Source: Methylomonas aurea
GTDB taxonomy: Bacteria; Pseudomonadota; Gammaproteobacteria; Methylococcales; Methylomonadaceae
Assembly: GCF_024505045.1 (NCBI RefSeq)
Contig: NZ_JANIBM010000038.1
Location: 1-37,894, forward strand
Reading direction: 5' to 3'
DNA length: 37,894 nt
Part shown: piece by piece, positions 8,400-18,790 of the stretch
How the letters are laid out: each line of letters begins with the position of its first letter
Position numbering within the stretch: the first letter of the stretch is position 1
Made by a program: the position numbers and the translations under genes
The notes under the pieces: generated by a model
Database searches by the model: none
The model's input: only the letters and a program-made list of their open reading frames with translations
What the model was told of the DNA's origin: nothing

Positions 8400-9491
8400 T
8401 TACTTCGCTAAATATGATGTCAACGGATCATTAGGAAAAGAGGTGTTTTCATGTTTATAAGCCCAAATGCCTTGCAGTACATTAACCAATATTTCCATTC
8501 TATGCCGTTGCGTATGATGCGCCCGTACAAACCGCGCAGCGTTCATTCCTATTTCTTCGCGTCGCTGATCCGGTAGCGATAATAGCCACTTAACTTTATC
8601 CACCGCTTGTTGCGGCGTTTTAAAATAATGGCAATGCTCGCCGTCTTTCAAGATCTGGTCGAATTTAGGCGAATAACCGGAAACATAAGGAATGCCGGTG
8701 GCAATGGTATTGAATGGCCGATTCGATTCGTAATACTCGATATCGCTAAATTGAGGAATGCCTATCGCGACTTTGGATTTATTGTATGCATCAACTTGCT
8801 TGAAAAAGTCTATCGGACCGCGCGCGCATGAGAATTTTTCCCAGCCTTTTCCGTACAATGCGAATTTGTCGCCAAACTCCTCTTCCAACGCGCCGATCAA
8901 AGCCGGCCTTGACTTAGCTCCCGGTGCAGAAGCAAAAGGACGGCGAGACTTCCAATGATTAGCGATCATTACCAAGTCGTTCTCGTAATTACCTTCTGTT
9001 CGACCAAGATCACCAAACGAAACTTCATCGTAGCCATGAGGTAAAAGATAGACGTGGCTCGCACCCTTTCTTTTCAGGTATTCCGCCACGCGGCCCAATC
9101 CGGAATTGAAACAAACGTCGGTATATTTGATCAGGCTTAGCAAGCACTTCGGGTAAGGCACCACCCAGAAATTACCGAATGGGTCGCCGTTTTCGTTGCA
9201 AATTGCCGGCTTGGAAGGCAGGTTTTTAATCTGCCGCATAATTTCCTCATTTAAATGCCCACCCCAAAGCCCGTGCCAATATATGGCGTCGGCAGCAAAT
9301 TCTCTGGCGATATCGAGCACTTTCTGCGCCATTTCGTCCCAACCATTTTGGCGGCCGTATATACGATAGGAGAAAATTTCCAGCGCTTCCAGTCTTCCTT
9401 CATCAAGCATATCGGCGAAAATTTTGCGTCTGGCGCGCTGATCGCCTTCGACGTTTTCAACTGGCAAATATAAAAGCTTTAGTTTTTTCAT
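8400..9491 (-). CDS. CgeB-like glycosyltransferase (GT-B fold)
   Basis: A predicted 363-residue protein beginning MKKLKLLYLPVENVEGDQ. The N-terminal half includes AIYWHGLWGGHLN and the C-terminal half FNTIATGIPYVSGY, ILKDGEHCHYF and AARFVRAHHTQRHRMEIL, which match the CgeB/Glyco_trans_1_2 type C-terminal domain (spore-coat and surface glycan transferases). The substrate is unknown. It lies three bases after the wzx stop, so it is certainly in the same transcript. The family assignment is from pattern only; it is weaker than for the GT4 enzymes here. Confidence 0.78.
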   Translation of the reverse strand: MKKLKLLYLPVENVEGDQRARRKIFADMLDEGRLEALEIFSYRIYGRQNGWDEMAQKVLDIAREFAADAIYWHGLWGGHLNEEIMRQIKNLPSKPAICNENGDPFGNFWVVPYPKCLLSLIKYTDVCFNSGLGRVAEYLKRKGASHVYLLPHGYDEVSFGDLGRTEGNYENDLVMIANHWKSRRPFASAPGAKSRPALIGALEEEFGDKFALYGKGWEKFSCARGPIDFFKQVDAYNKSKVAIGIPQFSDIEYYESNRPFNTIATGIPYVSGYSPKFDQILKDGEHCHYFKTPQQAVDKVKWLLSLPDQRREEIGMNAARFVRAHHTQRHRMEILVNVLQGIWAYKHENTSFPNDPLTSYLAK

Positions 9492-9494
9492 AGT

Positions 9495-10976
9495 CTAATA
9501 TCCATTTTTTAAAAGCCTGCTAATTTTCGCTAATCTGGAACTGGCCGAACGAGCCTCTACAAAACTTCGCAAGATAACTCTAAAATATTTAGCCGGACCA
9601 ATTACCGTAAATATAAAAAAGCCGATCGCGCCTATTAAAATTTGTAGCGGCAATAACTGAAACGCATTAAGGCCATCCAGTTGCCTAGAAAGTAAATATA
9701 TTAAAGCCGAAATCCAGGCGCCGGCCACTAGCTGGGAGGCCAATATTTTGAAGCTAAGCCCAAAACGGATGTCCAACTTAACATTTAAAATACAGATATA
9801 AATTATAAACCGAAGCCAATAATAAGCAGCCAACACCAGTAAAATAGACATAATCTGACCGTTCAGCGCGAAAAACAGCATGCCTGGGATCAGCAATATC
9901 AGTAAATAGGCTTGTAGCCGTATTTGCAGCGACAAAGCCCCCAGAGCGCTACATGCGGTAGCGGCAACGCTTGCCAGCATTTCTACCGGTACGAATATCG
10001 CCGACAATTGCACAAAGGTAACCGCACTTTGCCAATTCGATCCAAGCATTACTTCAACCAATTGGGCTGCAGCAGCATACATCCCCCCACCTACCGGTAT
10101 CAGAAAAAATCCAGTTACCGCTAAACTTTTCAAATATAGCTCCCGGAACTGAACTTTATCATGTTGACATTTTGAATATGCCGGCAATAGTACCCTGGTT
10201 ATTGATACCAGCAAGTTATATGATGGCATTGAAATTAGGTTTCTACTTCTATTCCATAGCCCCAGCTCCGCCGACGGGAAAAACTTTCCTACCAAAATAT
10301 GGTCTATATTCGAGCCGACGAAGGTCATAAAACTTGCAATCGAATAGCCTCCCCCATACTTTATAATATGCTTATAATCCGACAACCTGAACGTAATCCT
10401 CAGGGAATGCCGTGTTTTTGCATACGCTGCCACTAGAAGAAGAAAGGTCTGGGTCAAGTAAGCGGCGGATAGACTAAAGACACCAAATTCATAATATGCC
10501 AAAGCCACACCAATAAAGCCATTGCCTATCAAATACGTAACTGTTTCGGCCATAGACAAATATTTGAACTGCATATTTCTCTTCAACAACCCGGTAGAAG
10601 TTGCAGACGCACCTATTAGAACAAAATTTACGGCCAGCAGCTCAATAACAGGTACTAGTTTTGGAGCCTGAAAAAACTCCGCTAACGGTTCCGCAAGCAG
10701 AAATGTGGCTATAAAAAAAAATAGACCTGATACAAATGAAAACCAAAATGAAGCCTCTATATCCGAACGGGTTATTTCCGACTTTTGTTGTATGGCAGCA
10801 GCTAGACCAAAATCGGAAAAATAGCCACCAACTTTAACCGTCGTTAATGCCAATGCCATTAATCCGAATTCTTCTGGAACAAGAAGTCTAGCCATTATGG
10901 CCAATACTGCCAACTGTAGTACGCCCTTAAACAGGGCCCCCAAATAATTCCATTTAATACTATGTAATATACTCAT
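9495..10976 (-). CDS. Wzx/WzxC-type polysaccharide flippase
   Basis: A predicted 493-residue membrane protein of the MOP/PST flippase family, with about twelve hydrophobic helices. The N-terminus MSILHSIKWNYLGALFKGVL, then ARLLVPEEFGLMAL and FSDFGLAAAIQQK, is the classical WzxC-type opening. It moves undecaprenyl-PP-linked repeat units from the cytoplasmic to the periplasmic face for polymerisation by Wzy. It is the first gene of the minus-strand run, with a 240-base divergent spacer before the VanZ-domain gene. Its length is usual for WzxC-like proteins. Confidence 0.9.
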   Translation of the reverse strand: MSILHSIKWNYLGALFKGVLQLAVLAIMARLLVPEEFGLMALALTTVKVGGYFSDFGLAAAIQQKSEITRSDIEASFWFSFVSGLFFFIATFLLAEPLAEFFQAPKLVPVIELLAVNFVLIGASATSTGLLKRNMQFKYLSMAETVTYLIGNGFIGVALAYYEFGVFSLSAAYLTQTFLLLVAAYAKTRHSLRITFRLSDYKHIIKYGGGYSIASFMTFVGSNIDHILVGKFFPSAELGLWNRSRNLISMPSYNLLVSITRVLLPAYSKCQHDKVQFRELYLKSLAVTGFFLIPVGGGMYAAAAQLVEVMLGSNWQSAVTFVQLSAIFVPVEMLASVAATACSALGALSLQIRLQAYLLILLIPGMLFFALNGQIMSILLVLAAYYWLRFIIYICILNVKLDIRFGLSFKILASQLVAGAWISALIYLLSRQLDGLNAFQLLPLQILIGAIGFFIFTVIGPAKYFRVILRSFVEARSASSRLAKISRLLKNGY

Positions 10977-11216
10977 TTAATTTTTTGGAAGTGTCCTTCT
11001 CTTTTGGAGCAAAATCGATGTCGCGCTATATAATCAAACTACGTGGCCGCTTTCGGCCATCCTGCCTGACTATTAGCGGTTTAGCTATTCACCCTTCGAA
11101 GCGCTTAGGGCGACCGCTTACACATCAACCTTACGGCATTAACCTATATTTCATTGGATTTGAAATTATCTTTTTTCATCAATTAAATTTAACTCGAATC
11201 CAAAAAAGGCTAACAC

Positions 11217-12326
11217 ATGTTTTTTAAAAGCATCACTATTGTTTTTATTTGCATAATAACAATCTGTTTTTTTAATTATTTTCCGCAGTTTATATATTCG
11301 GATGCCGAATTATTAACCAATCCAAGCTTTAGCGATGGCCTTTCCAGTTGGGTACCGTCAAAAACCGGCGTAAAAATACAAGCTATACCAGAAATCGGTA
11401 CAAGTAACTCCTCGAATTTAGGCACACCATCCGAACTAAGTGCCGTTCTTTTCGCCCAAAGCTTCGAACACGCCATTACCCTTGGACAATTTATTCCACC
11501 TGTATCCGCTGGGTCATTACTACATTTAAGCGCCTACACCAAAACCATTGATGTCACCGACGGCAAGCGCCCGTGGGAAACCGCTCGAATTGTGCTCCTA
11601 GCCTATGACCGATTCGGCAAACCAATGTACAACCACCCGCATCTGTTAGTCGCGCAAAACGGCACGTCGGATTGGACTCGTCACGAGCAGGTTTTTCGCG
11701 TTGCCGAAAATACCGGCAAACTACAACTGCTCATTCAATTAATTCATGCCGAAGGCCAATTCTTTGTCAAAACGCTTAGCTTGCGCCCGGTGGTCGCCAA
11801 TTCCGAATTTGCGAGTTACCGAGCCTGGTTTATCGCAGTTTGGACATTTCTGGCACTTTGGATTGGCGCACCATTTCTCCGCAGAGCGTCCACCAACCGC
11901 AGCGATGCGTTGATTCTGCTAATTGCGCTCGGCATTTTAGCCGGCGTTTCCATGCCGCAATCGTTAAAGCAGACCATCGGCGACATAATCTCACCTTCGG
12001 CGGATTTTGGGTCCAATATCGAACACGCCAATGCGCTAAGCATCTTTCAATTCACTTTTTCCATACCCGAACTCGATATATACAAATACGGCCACTTCGC
12101 TATGTTCACATTGCTTGCTGCGGCGGCAAACAGACGCTCGTCGGTTAAGCTACCGACTTTACAAAAGCTCTTTCTCATAACTTTATTCGCCTTTGCCTCC
12201 GAAGTACTGCAGCTGTTTGTTCCGGGACGTGGCCCCCAAGTCGGAGATATTCTGATCGACACCGCAGGCATAATAACGGGCTTGGCTTGGTCGACTTTTT
12301 GCGCCTGGCAACTCAATAAACGTTAA
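11217..12326 (+). CDS. VanZ-family membrane protein with N-terminal extracytoplasmic domain
   Basis: A predicted 369-residue protein. An N-terminal hydrophobic segment (residues 5-27) is followed by a roughly 160-residue beta-rich region that opens ELLTNPSFSDGLSSWVPS, a pattern typical of galactose-binding-like (jelly-roll) carbohydrate domains. Residues 200-369 have about five membrane helices with VanZ signatures KYGHFAMFTLLAAAA, FASEVLQLFVPGRGPQ and GDILIDTAGIITGL. VanZ-like domains are common in EPS loci but have no settled function; the first domain could hold glycan in the periplasm (inferred). It is divergent from wzx and its stop is four bases from the end of the convergent wcaJ-like gene. 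Confidence 0.8.
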   Translation: MFFKSITIVFICIITICFFNYFPQFIYSDAELLTNPSFSDGLSSWVPSKTGVKIQAIPEIGTSNSSNLGTPSELSAVLFAQSFEHAITLGQFIPPVSAGSLLHLSAYTKTIDVTDGKRPWETARIVLLAYDRFGKPMYNHPHLLVAQNGTSDWTRHEQVFRVAENTGKLQLLIQLIHAEGQFFVKTLSLRPVVANSEFASYRAWFIAVWTFLALWIGAPFLRRASTNRSDALILLIALGILAGVSMPQSLKQTIGDIISPSADFGSNIEHANALSIFQFTFSIPELDIYKYGHFAMFTLLAAAANRRSSVKLPTLQKLFLITLFAFASEVLQLFVPGRGPQVGDILIDTAGIITGLAWSTFCAWQLNKR

Positions 12327-12330
12327 CGCT

Positions 12331-13752
12331 TCAATACGCCTGCTGCCCAATAAAGCCCTTGAATATCGTGATAATCACGATCTTGATATCCAAAATCACC
12401 GACCAGTTGCGGATGTATTCCAAGTCGTGGTGGATGCGGGCTTCCATTTTGTCGATGGTCTCGGTTTCGCCGCGGCAGCCGCTTATTTGGGCCAGGCCGG
12501 TAATGCCCGGTTTCATTTTGTGGCGCAGCATGTAGCCCTGGATTCGCTTGCGGTAGTATTCGTTATGGGCGATGGCGTGCGGGCGCGGGCCGACTACGGA
12601 CATGGTGCCGGCCAGCACGTTCAGAAATTGCGGCAGTTCGTCCAGCGAGGTGCGGCGCAGGAAGCCGCCGAGGGGTGTGACCCTGCTGTCGTTAGCCGTG
12701 GCTTGTTTGACATTGTCGCCGTTTTCGCACACCGTCATCGACCTGAACTTCCAGACTTCGATCGGTTCGCCTTTCACGCCGTAACGCAGTTGTTTGAAAA
12801 TCACCGGCCCCGGCGAGGTCAGTTTGATCGCGATGGCGATGAGCAGCATCGGGATAGCGATGAGCGGCAGAATGACCGCGCACAGCAATAAATCTTCCAG
12901 GCGCTTGGCGGCGCCGTCCAGCGACGAATTCAACGGCGTGTCGAATACGCTGACCACCGGAATTCCTTTGACGCTGCTAAGTTTGGATTGCATCAGGTTG
13001 AACGTGAAAAAATCCGGCACGATATTGACCGACACGGTGCTGTCGGCCAGTTCCTGCACCAGTTGGTTGATGCGTTTTTCCGCGCGTAACGGCAGCGTGA
13101 TGTAGATATGGTCGATTTCGCCATGCTTGGCCCGGTCCAACAGTTCCTTGAAGTCGCCGATGATGTTATCGACCATGTCTTCCTGTTCCCGACGCTGCTT
13201 GTTTTCGATCCGGTCGTCGAAAAAGCCGATGAACTGATACCCCAGCCAGGGCATTTCGGCCAGCGCGACGTTCAGGCGCCGGCCCAGGGAGTTACCGCCC
13301 AGGATGGCGTAGGTGCGGGTATTGAGGCCGTGGCGGCGCAGATAGGACAAGGCCGATCGGCGTAGGGTATGCAGCACGATGATGCTGAGCGGCGCCAACG
13401 GCAGCCAAAGTTCCATCACCTCGCGGGAATATTCGAATCCGAAATCGAATACGAAAAAGCCGCCGGCAACCAAGGCAAAGGCGAGAATCCAGGACAGCAA
13501 AATACGGATCGCATCGTCGAACATCGGATCGCCGCGCCAGCCGTGATATATCTCCTGATGCTCGGCAAAAATACCGAACAGCACGGTGCAGACGATGAAC
13601 AACCCCAGATATTCTTTGCCGAACGGCTCACGGTAGACAAATAACGACAAGTAAAGCGTGACGAAGATCAGCGCGGTATCGGTCGCACGCTTTATGCTTT
13701 GCAATTCTGGCCGTAGCGGCCGGATAAATCCTTTTGGACGATACTGAGTCAT
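12331..13752 (-). CDS. wcaJ: Undecaprenyl-phosphate glucose phosphotransferase, WcaJ type
   Basis: A predicted 473-residue polyisoprenyl-phosphate hexose-1-phosphate transferase. The N-terminal third has four to five hydrophobic helices, the middle a CoA-binding-like Rossmann domain (TYAILGGNSLGRRLN), and the last 200 residues the bacterial sugar transferase domain with KLTSPGPVIFKQLRYG, WKFRSM, DELPQFLNVLAGTMSVVGPR and MKPGITGLAQISG. The WcaJ family joins a sugar-1-phosphate, usually glucose or galactose, to undecaprenyl phosphate, the first step of repeat-unit assembly. It is transcribed on its own, convergent with the VanZ gene, next to the A+T-rich cluster. It is G+C-rich and may be an older part of the locus. 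Confidence 0.9.
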   Translation of the reverse strand: MTQYRPKGFIRPLRPELQSIKRATDTALIFVTLYLSLFVYREPFGKEYLGLFIVCTVLFGIFAEHQEIYHGWRGDPMFDDAIRILLSWILAFALVAGGFFVFDFGFEYSREVMELWLPLAPLSIIVLHTLRRSALSYLRRHGLNTRTYAILGGNSLGRRLNVALAEMPWLGYQFIGFFDDRIENKQRREQEDMVDNIIGDFKELLDRAKHGEIDHIYITLPLRAEKRINQLVQELADSTVSVNIVPDFFTFNLMQSKLSSVKGIPVVSVFDTPLNSSLDGAAKRLEDLLLCAVILPLIAIPMLLIAIAIKLTSPGPVIFKQLRYGVKGEPIEVWKFRSMTVCENGDNVKQATANDSRVTPLGGFLRRTSLDELPQFLNVLAGTMSVVGPRPHAIAHNEYYRKRIQGYMLRHKMKPGITGLAQISGCRGETETIDKMEARIHHDLEYIRNWSVILDIKIVIITIFKGFIGQQAY

Positions 13753-14226
13753 ATCAAATTTACTGATTTAGCCAAGTTAACTTCACGTGTCTGCCTGAAT
13801 TATAGAACCATACACCCGGCTTATTTCGGCTTAATGAAAGCTTAATAAGTTAGGCGACGTTTCTTGCTCGCTCTGCAGGCCGCTGATTTGCCGGGCCGTT
13901 TGCGGTTTAAGCCCTAGGCGGACGCCTTGGGAACCGCAATCTCCTTGTAGTTTTTTGCGCCCTCGCCAATGAGGGATGCGTTTTTTATGAGGACCGACGG
14001 GATCGGTTAACGGCAATGTTAGCCGCACTCCGTCGAAAAGGTTATAAACGCTAACCGGGGCTGCGTCCAGTCCAAACTTGCGCGGCAATCTCGGCCGGCT
14101 GCCGTTGGCGGCAGCAAAAATTGTAATTATTCGGCGCGAAGCGCTATAGCTCCTCTCCAGCGGGGAGGGTAGGGTGGGGGAAGTCAAAACCAGGCATTTT
14201 GCCCGTTTCCCTCCCACCCCCGCCCT

Positions 14227-14400
14227 GAATGCCGTCAAGTTAAGGCTTAACCGTTCGCCTTTATGCCCAGTGGGCACTGAGCGTAAGGCTTAACCGTTCG
14301 CCTTTATGCCCAGTGGGCACTGAGCGTGTCGAAGGGTGAAGCGTCAATCCGATCATGGTTCGACAGGCTCACCACGAACGGCTTAACTTAACGCCATTGC
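14227..14400. repeat. REP-like element bounded by TTAAGTTAAG-type inverted ends
   Basis: The left end 14227-14245 and the right end 14382-14400 are imperfect inverted copies with the same core as the ends at 610-630 and 720-740. Inside are inverted halves of a REP-like palindrome (CTGAGCGTGTCGAAGG at about 14320-14335 against GGTTCGACAGGCTCACC at 14357-14373). This REP sequence type is common between genes in many proteobacteria. It is not coding. Confidence 0.65.
14241..14326. repeat. Perfect 43-bp tandem duplication
   Basis: The 43 bases at 14241-14283 are repeated exactly at 14284-14326 with no spacer. Each unit begins TAAGGCTTAACCGTTCGCC and ends GGGCACTGAGCG, and so includes part of the element end and one palindrome arm. 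Two copies without spacers is not a CRISPR; recent duplication by slippage or recombination is likely. Confidence 0.9.
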
Positions 14401-14539
14401 CCCCCACCTTCTTTCGCTGGCGAGGGAGTGAACCGCCTGTTTTTTGGCGGATGCTGAATAGTCACCAAAAATTTAGGATTGGCAGCCTTCTTCTGTTATT
14501 TTTTAGCGTTTTTAGAACTACCTCAGCCAATAGCCATCC

Positions 14540-15265
14540 ATGAGCAATTCTTTCGTTTCAAAAAAACCCATTCCGGTCCGCGACCGTCTGATCATGGCGC
14601 TGGATGTCGCCAGCATCGCCGAAGCCCAAGCCCTGGTCGAAGAACTCGGCGACGCGGTGGTTTTTTATAAGGTCGGCATGGAATTGTTCATGTCCGGCGA
14701 TTATTTCGGCTTCATCGAGTGGTTGAAGGCGCGCGACAAAAAAGTCTTTGTCGACCTGAAATTCTTCGACATTCCGGCCACGGTCGGCCGGGCGATCAAG
14801 GCCCTGAGCAATAAGGGCGTAGATTTGGCGACGATACACGGCAACGATTCGATCATGGAAGCCGCCGCCGCCGCCAAAGGCGACCTGAAAGTGCTGGCCG
14901 TGACGGCATTGACCAGCCTGGACCGCGGCGACCTGGACGACCTCGGTTTCCAATGCGACGTCAAAGAATTGGTGTTGTCGCGGGCTAAGCGGGCACTGCA
15001 AATCGGTTGCGACGGCATCGTCTCGTCCGGTCTGGAAGTGGCGATGATCCGGGAACAGCTCGGCGAAAAACTGCTGGTCATCACCCCCGGCATCCGTCCG
15101 GTCGACAACCGCGAAGACGACGACCAAAAGCGTGCGGTCAGCGTCGAACAGGCCATCCAAAACGGTGCGGATTACATCGTCGTCGGCCGCCCGATCCGCG
15201 ATGCCGCCGACCGTAAGGCGATGGCGGAAAAAATTCAGGGGCAAATCGCGGCGCAATTCGCATAA
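14540..15265 (+). CDS. pyrF: Orotidine 5'-phosphate decarboxylase
   Basis: A predicted 241-residue TIM-barrel enzyme that decarboxylates OMP to UMP, the last step of pyrimidine synthesis. Visible family motifs in order are IMALDVASIAEA (first strand Asp), FYKVGMELF (Lys), the catalytic DLKFFDIPATV (D-x-K-x-x-D at about residues 71-76), VTALTS, and the phosphate-binding ITPGIRP and VVGRPI at the C-terminus. Length is normal. The first residues before RDRLIMALDV are variable, so the precise start is less certain than the identity. It is preceded by the repeat block and followed by a 259-base spacer, so it is probably transcribed alone. Confidence 0.96.
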   Translation: MSNSFVSKKPIPVRDRLIMALDVASIAEAQALVEELGDAVVFYKVGMELFMSGDYFGFIEWLKARDKKVFVDLKFFDIPATVGRAIKALSNKGVDLATIHGNDSIMEAAAAAKGDLKVLAVTALTSLDRGDLDDLGFQCDVKELVLSRAKRALQIGCDGIVSSGLEVAMIREQLGEKLLVITPGIRPVDNREDDDQKRAVSVEQAIQNGADYIVVGRPIRDAADRKAMAEKIQGQIAAQFA

Positions 15266-15302
15266 GCTTTGGCGCCGGCTTGCCCCTGCCGCGGAACGAT
15301 AG

Positions 15303-15386
15303 CCAATGTCGTTCAATTAAAAAGCGGTAGGAGCGGGCCCTGACCGCGATCAAACACCTTCGGTCGCAGGCATGGCCTGCTCCTAC
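15303..15386. repeat. Composite palindromic repeat, second copy
   Basis: 15327-15339 (GTAGGAGCGGGCC) and 15374-15386 (GGCCTGCTCCTAC) form a strong inverted repeat enclosing GATCAAACACCTTCGGTCGCA. The same element in degraded form is at 632-699. Just upstream, 15303-15323 matches the left end 610-630 at about 16 of 21 positions, with the same spacing. The element lies between pyrF and aroK. Confidence 0.7.
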
Positions 15387-15460
15387 AGAAAAGACATTAG
15401 GACGATAACCGGGGATTTAGGGCCTGCATAGGCCCGATGCCCGCCAAGCGCATCTTAAAA

Positions 15461-15489
15461 TTTCACTCGCCGGCAAAAGTGGGCATAAT
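15461..15489 (+). promoter_or_regulatory. Candidate sigma70-type promoter of aroK operon
   Basis: TTTCAC at 15461-15466 and CATAAT at 15484-15489 are separated by 17 bases, with the expected start point about 30 bases before the aroK ATG. The -10 is close to consensus and the -35 is weak. It would drive aroK-aroB-damX and perhaps the genes to 24608. The assignment is from pattern only. Confidence 0.4.
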
Positions 15490-15524
15490 GCTCCGGTTTT
15501 TTAGTGCGCAGACCCAGCCATGCA

Positions 15525-16070
15525 ATGAAACCAGCGGCCAACATTTATCTGATCGGTTTGATGGGCGTCGGCAAGACCACCATCGGCAAACAGCTCGCCA
15601 AAGCGTTGCAGTGGCCGTTCTACGACAGCGACAAGGTGATCGAGGAATGCACCGGGGTCGATATCCCGACCATTTTTTCCTACGAGGGCGAAGAGGGCTT
15701 CCGCTTGCGCGAGCAGGCGGTGATCCATCATTTGTCGATGAAGCAGGGCATCGTCATGGCCACCGGCGGCGGCGCCGTGATCAAACCGGAAAACCGCCAA
15801 GCCTTGATCGAAAACGGTTTCGTGGTCTATTTGCAATGTTCGATCGACAAAATACTGCACCGCACCAAACACGATACGCAACGGCCGTTGCTGCGCACCG
15901 AAAATCCGCGCCTGCGCTTGCAAACCTTGCTGGCCGAGCGCGACCCTTTATACAGTGCGTGCGCCGATTTCAAAATCGATTCCGGCGTCCTGCCCACCAA
16001 AACCGTCGTCAAAACCATCTTGCAGCAATACCGGGCTGCTCTGGAAGACCATGAAAGAATTGCGAGTTGA
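15525..16070 (+). CDS. aroK: Shikimate kinase
   Basis: A predicted 181-residue P-loop kinase that phosphorylates shikimate at O3 (aromatic amino acid pathway). Visible motifs are the Walker [16 protein letters not shown] near residues 11-25, the shikimate-binding DSDKVIE, the substrate Arg in [11 protein letters not shown], the glycine-rich [11 protein letters not shown], and the lid region with [14 protein letters not shown] at 15504 gives a longer frame; the ATG at 15525 places the P-loop at the usual distance and is preferred, although no strong ribosome binding site is seen. It overlaps aroB by 20 bases. Confidence 0.96.
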   Translation: MKPAANIYLIGLMGVGKTTIGKQLAKALQWPFYDSDKVIEECTGVDIPTIFSYEGEEGFRLREQAVIHHLSMKQGIVMATGGGAVIKPENRQALIENGFVVYLQCSIDKILHRTKHDTQRPLLRTENPRLRLQTLLAERDPLYSACADFKIDSGVLPTKTVVKTILQQYRAALEDHERIAS

Positions 16071-17122
16071 TTTAGGCCAGCAACGCAGCTACCCGATCTA
16101 TATCGGTTCCACGCTGCTGGAACAACCCGAGCTATTGCGCCGGCACATCTTGGCCAAACAAGTGCTGGTCGTCACTAACGAAACGATCGCACCGTTATAC
16201 CTAGGCAAAGTACTGGCAGGCTTGACCGATTATCAAACCGAGGCCGTGATACTGCCGGACGGCGAACAATACAAAACCCTGCACTATCTGGAAAAAATCT
16301 TCGACGGCTTGCTAGCCAGCAAATTTAGCCGCAACGCCACGTTGATCGCGCTGGGCGGCGGCGTGATCGGCGACATGGGCGGCTTTGCCGCGGCCTGTTA
16401 CCAGCGCGGCATCGCTTTCATCCAGATTCCGACCACGTTATTGGCGCAAGTCGATTCGTCGGTTGGCGGCAAGACCGGCGTCAACCACCCGCTGGGCAAA
16501 AACATGATCGGCGCCTTCTACCAGCCGCAATGCGTGATCGCCGACGCCGACGTGCTCGATACATTGGACGACCGCCAATTGTCGGCCGGACTGGCTGAAG
16601 TCATCAAGTACGGCTTGATCCGCGACCCGGAATTTTTGCAGTGGCTGGAAGCCAACTTGCCGCAATTGCTGGCCCGCGACAAAGCCGCATTGGCCTATGC
16701 CATCGAACGCTCCTGCATCAACAAAGCCGAGGTGGTCGGCGAAGACGAATTCGAATCCGGCGTGCGCGCCACATTGAACCTGGGCCACACCTTCGGTCAT
16801 GCCATCGAAACCGGCTGCGGTTACGGCCAATACCTGCACGGCGAGGCAGTCGCGATCGGCACCTGCTTCGCCGCCGATTTGTCGCGCCGCCTGGGCTGGC
16901 TTAACGATGCCGACGTGGCGCGGATCGTCGCCGTCTTCAAAGCCGCAAAACTACCGGTGACGCCGCCGGCCGAGATGACCAGCGAGCAATACGTCGATTT
17001 GATGTCGGTCGACAAGAAAAACGTCGACGGCAAGATTCGGGTGATTTTATTGGAAGCGGTCGGTAAGGCGTCGTTGCCGGTCAACGTCGATTTGGCTCAG
17101 TTGCAAGCCACGTTAAACGGCT

Positions 17123-17133
<11 letters not shown>
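16051..17133 (+). CDS. aroB: 3-dehydroquinate synthase
   Basis: A predicted 360-residue NAD- and metal-dependent enzyme that cyclises DAHP to 3-dehydroquinate. Motifs are [24 protein letters not shown] (NAD), [19 protein letters not shown], and the metal ligands in LAEVIKYG (Glu), [12 protein letters not shown] (His) and [10 protein letters not shown] (His). The frame is open upstream inside aroK, but the ATG at 16051 starts the conserved MKELRVDLG. The overlap with aroK and an 11-base overlap with damX point to translational coupling, and the order is that of many gammaproteobacteria. Confidence 0.97.
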
Positions 17134-18769
<1,636 letters not shown>

Positions 18770-18790
18770 TTCATACCATCCCACCGAAAC

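Larger units (their letters stand above)
13753..14539. other. Gene-free repeat-rich spacer
   Basis: No convincing gene is seen in these 787 bases. Open frames exist (for example 13831-14277 minus) but lack family signatures and run across repeats. The left part (13753-13830) is probably the wcaJ leader. At 14153-14220 there is an imperfect inverted pair of G-rich and C-rich tracts (GGGTAGGGTGGGGGAA against TTTCCCTCCCACCCCCGCCC). The right part, 14227-14400, holds the REP-like element and tandem duplication listed separately. 14401-14539 leads into pyrF. Confidence 0.6.

Noticed and set aside
10985..11227. Plus-strand ORF of 80 codons in the wzx-VanZ spacer
   Set aside because: No family similarity, it overlaps the VanZ start, and it covers the region expected to hold divergent promoters.
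13831..14277. Minus-strand ORF of 148 codons
   Set aside because: It runs through REP-like and G-rich repeats, has no recognisable motif or ribosome site, and its residue composition looks like translated non-coding DNA.
14241..14326. Possible CRISPR repeats
   Set aside because: Only two copies, directly adjoining without spacers, inside a REP-like element, and no cas gene in the window.
14558..15316. Minus-strand ORF opposite pyrF (252 codons)
   Set aside because: Antisense shadow with no family motifs; pyrF on the plus strand has all catalytic motifs.
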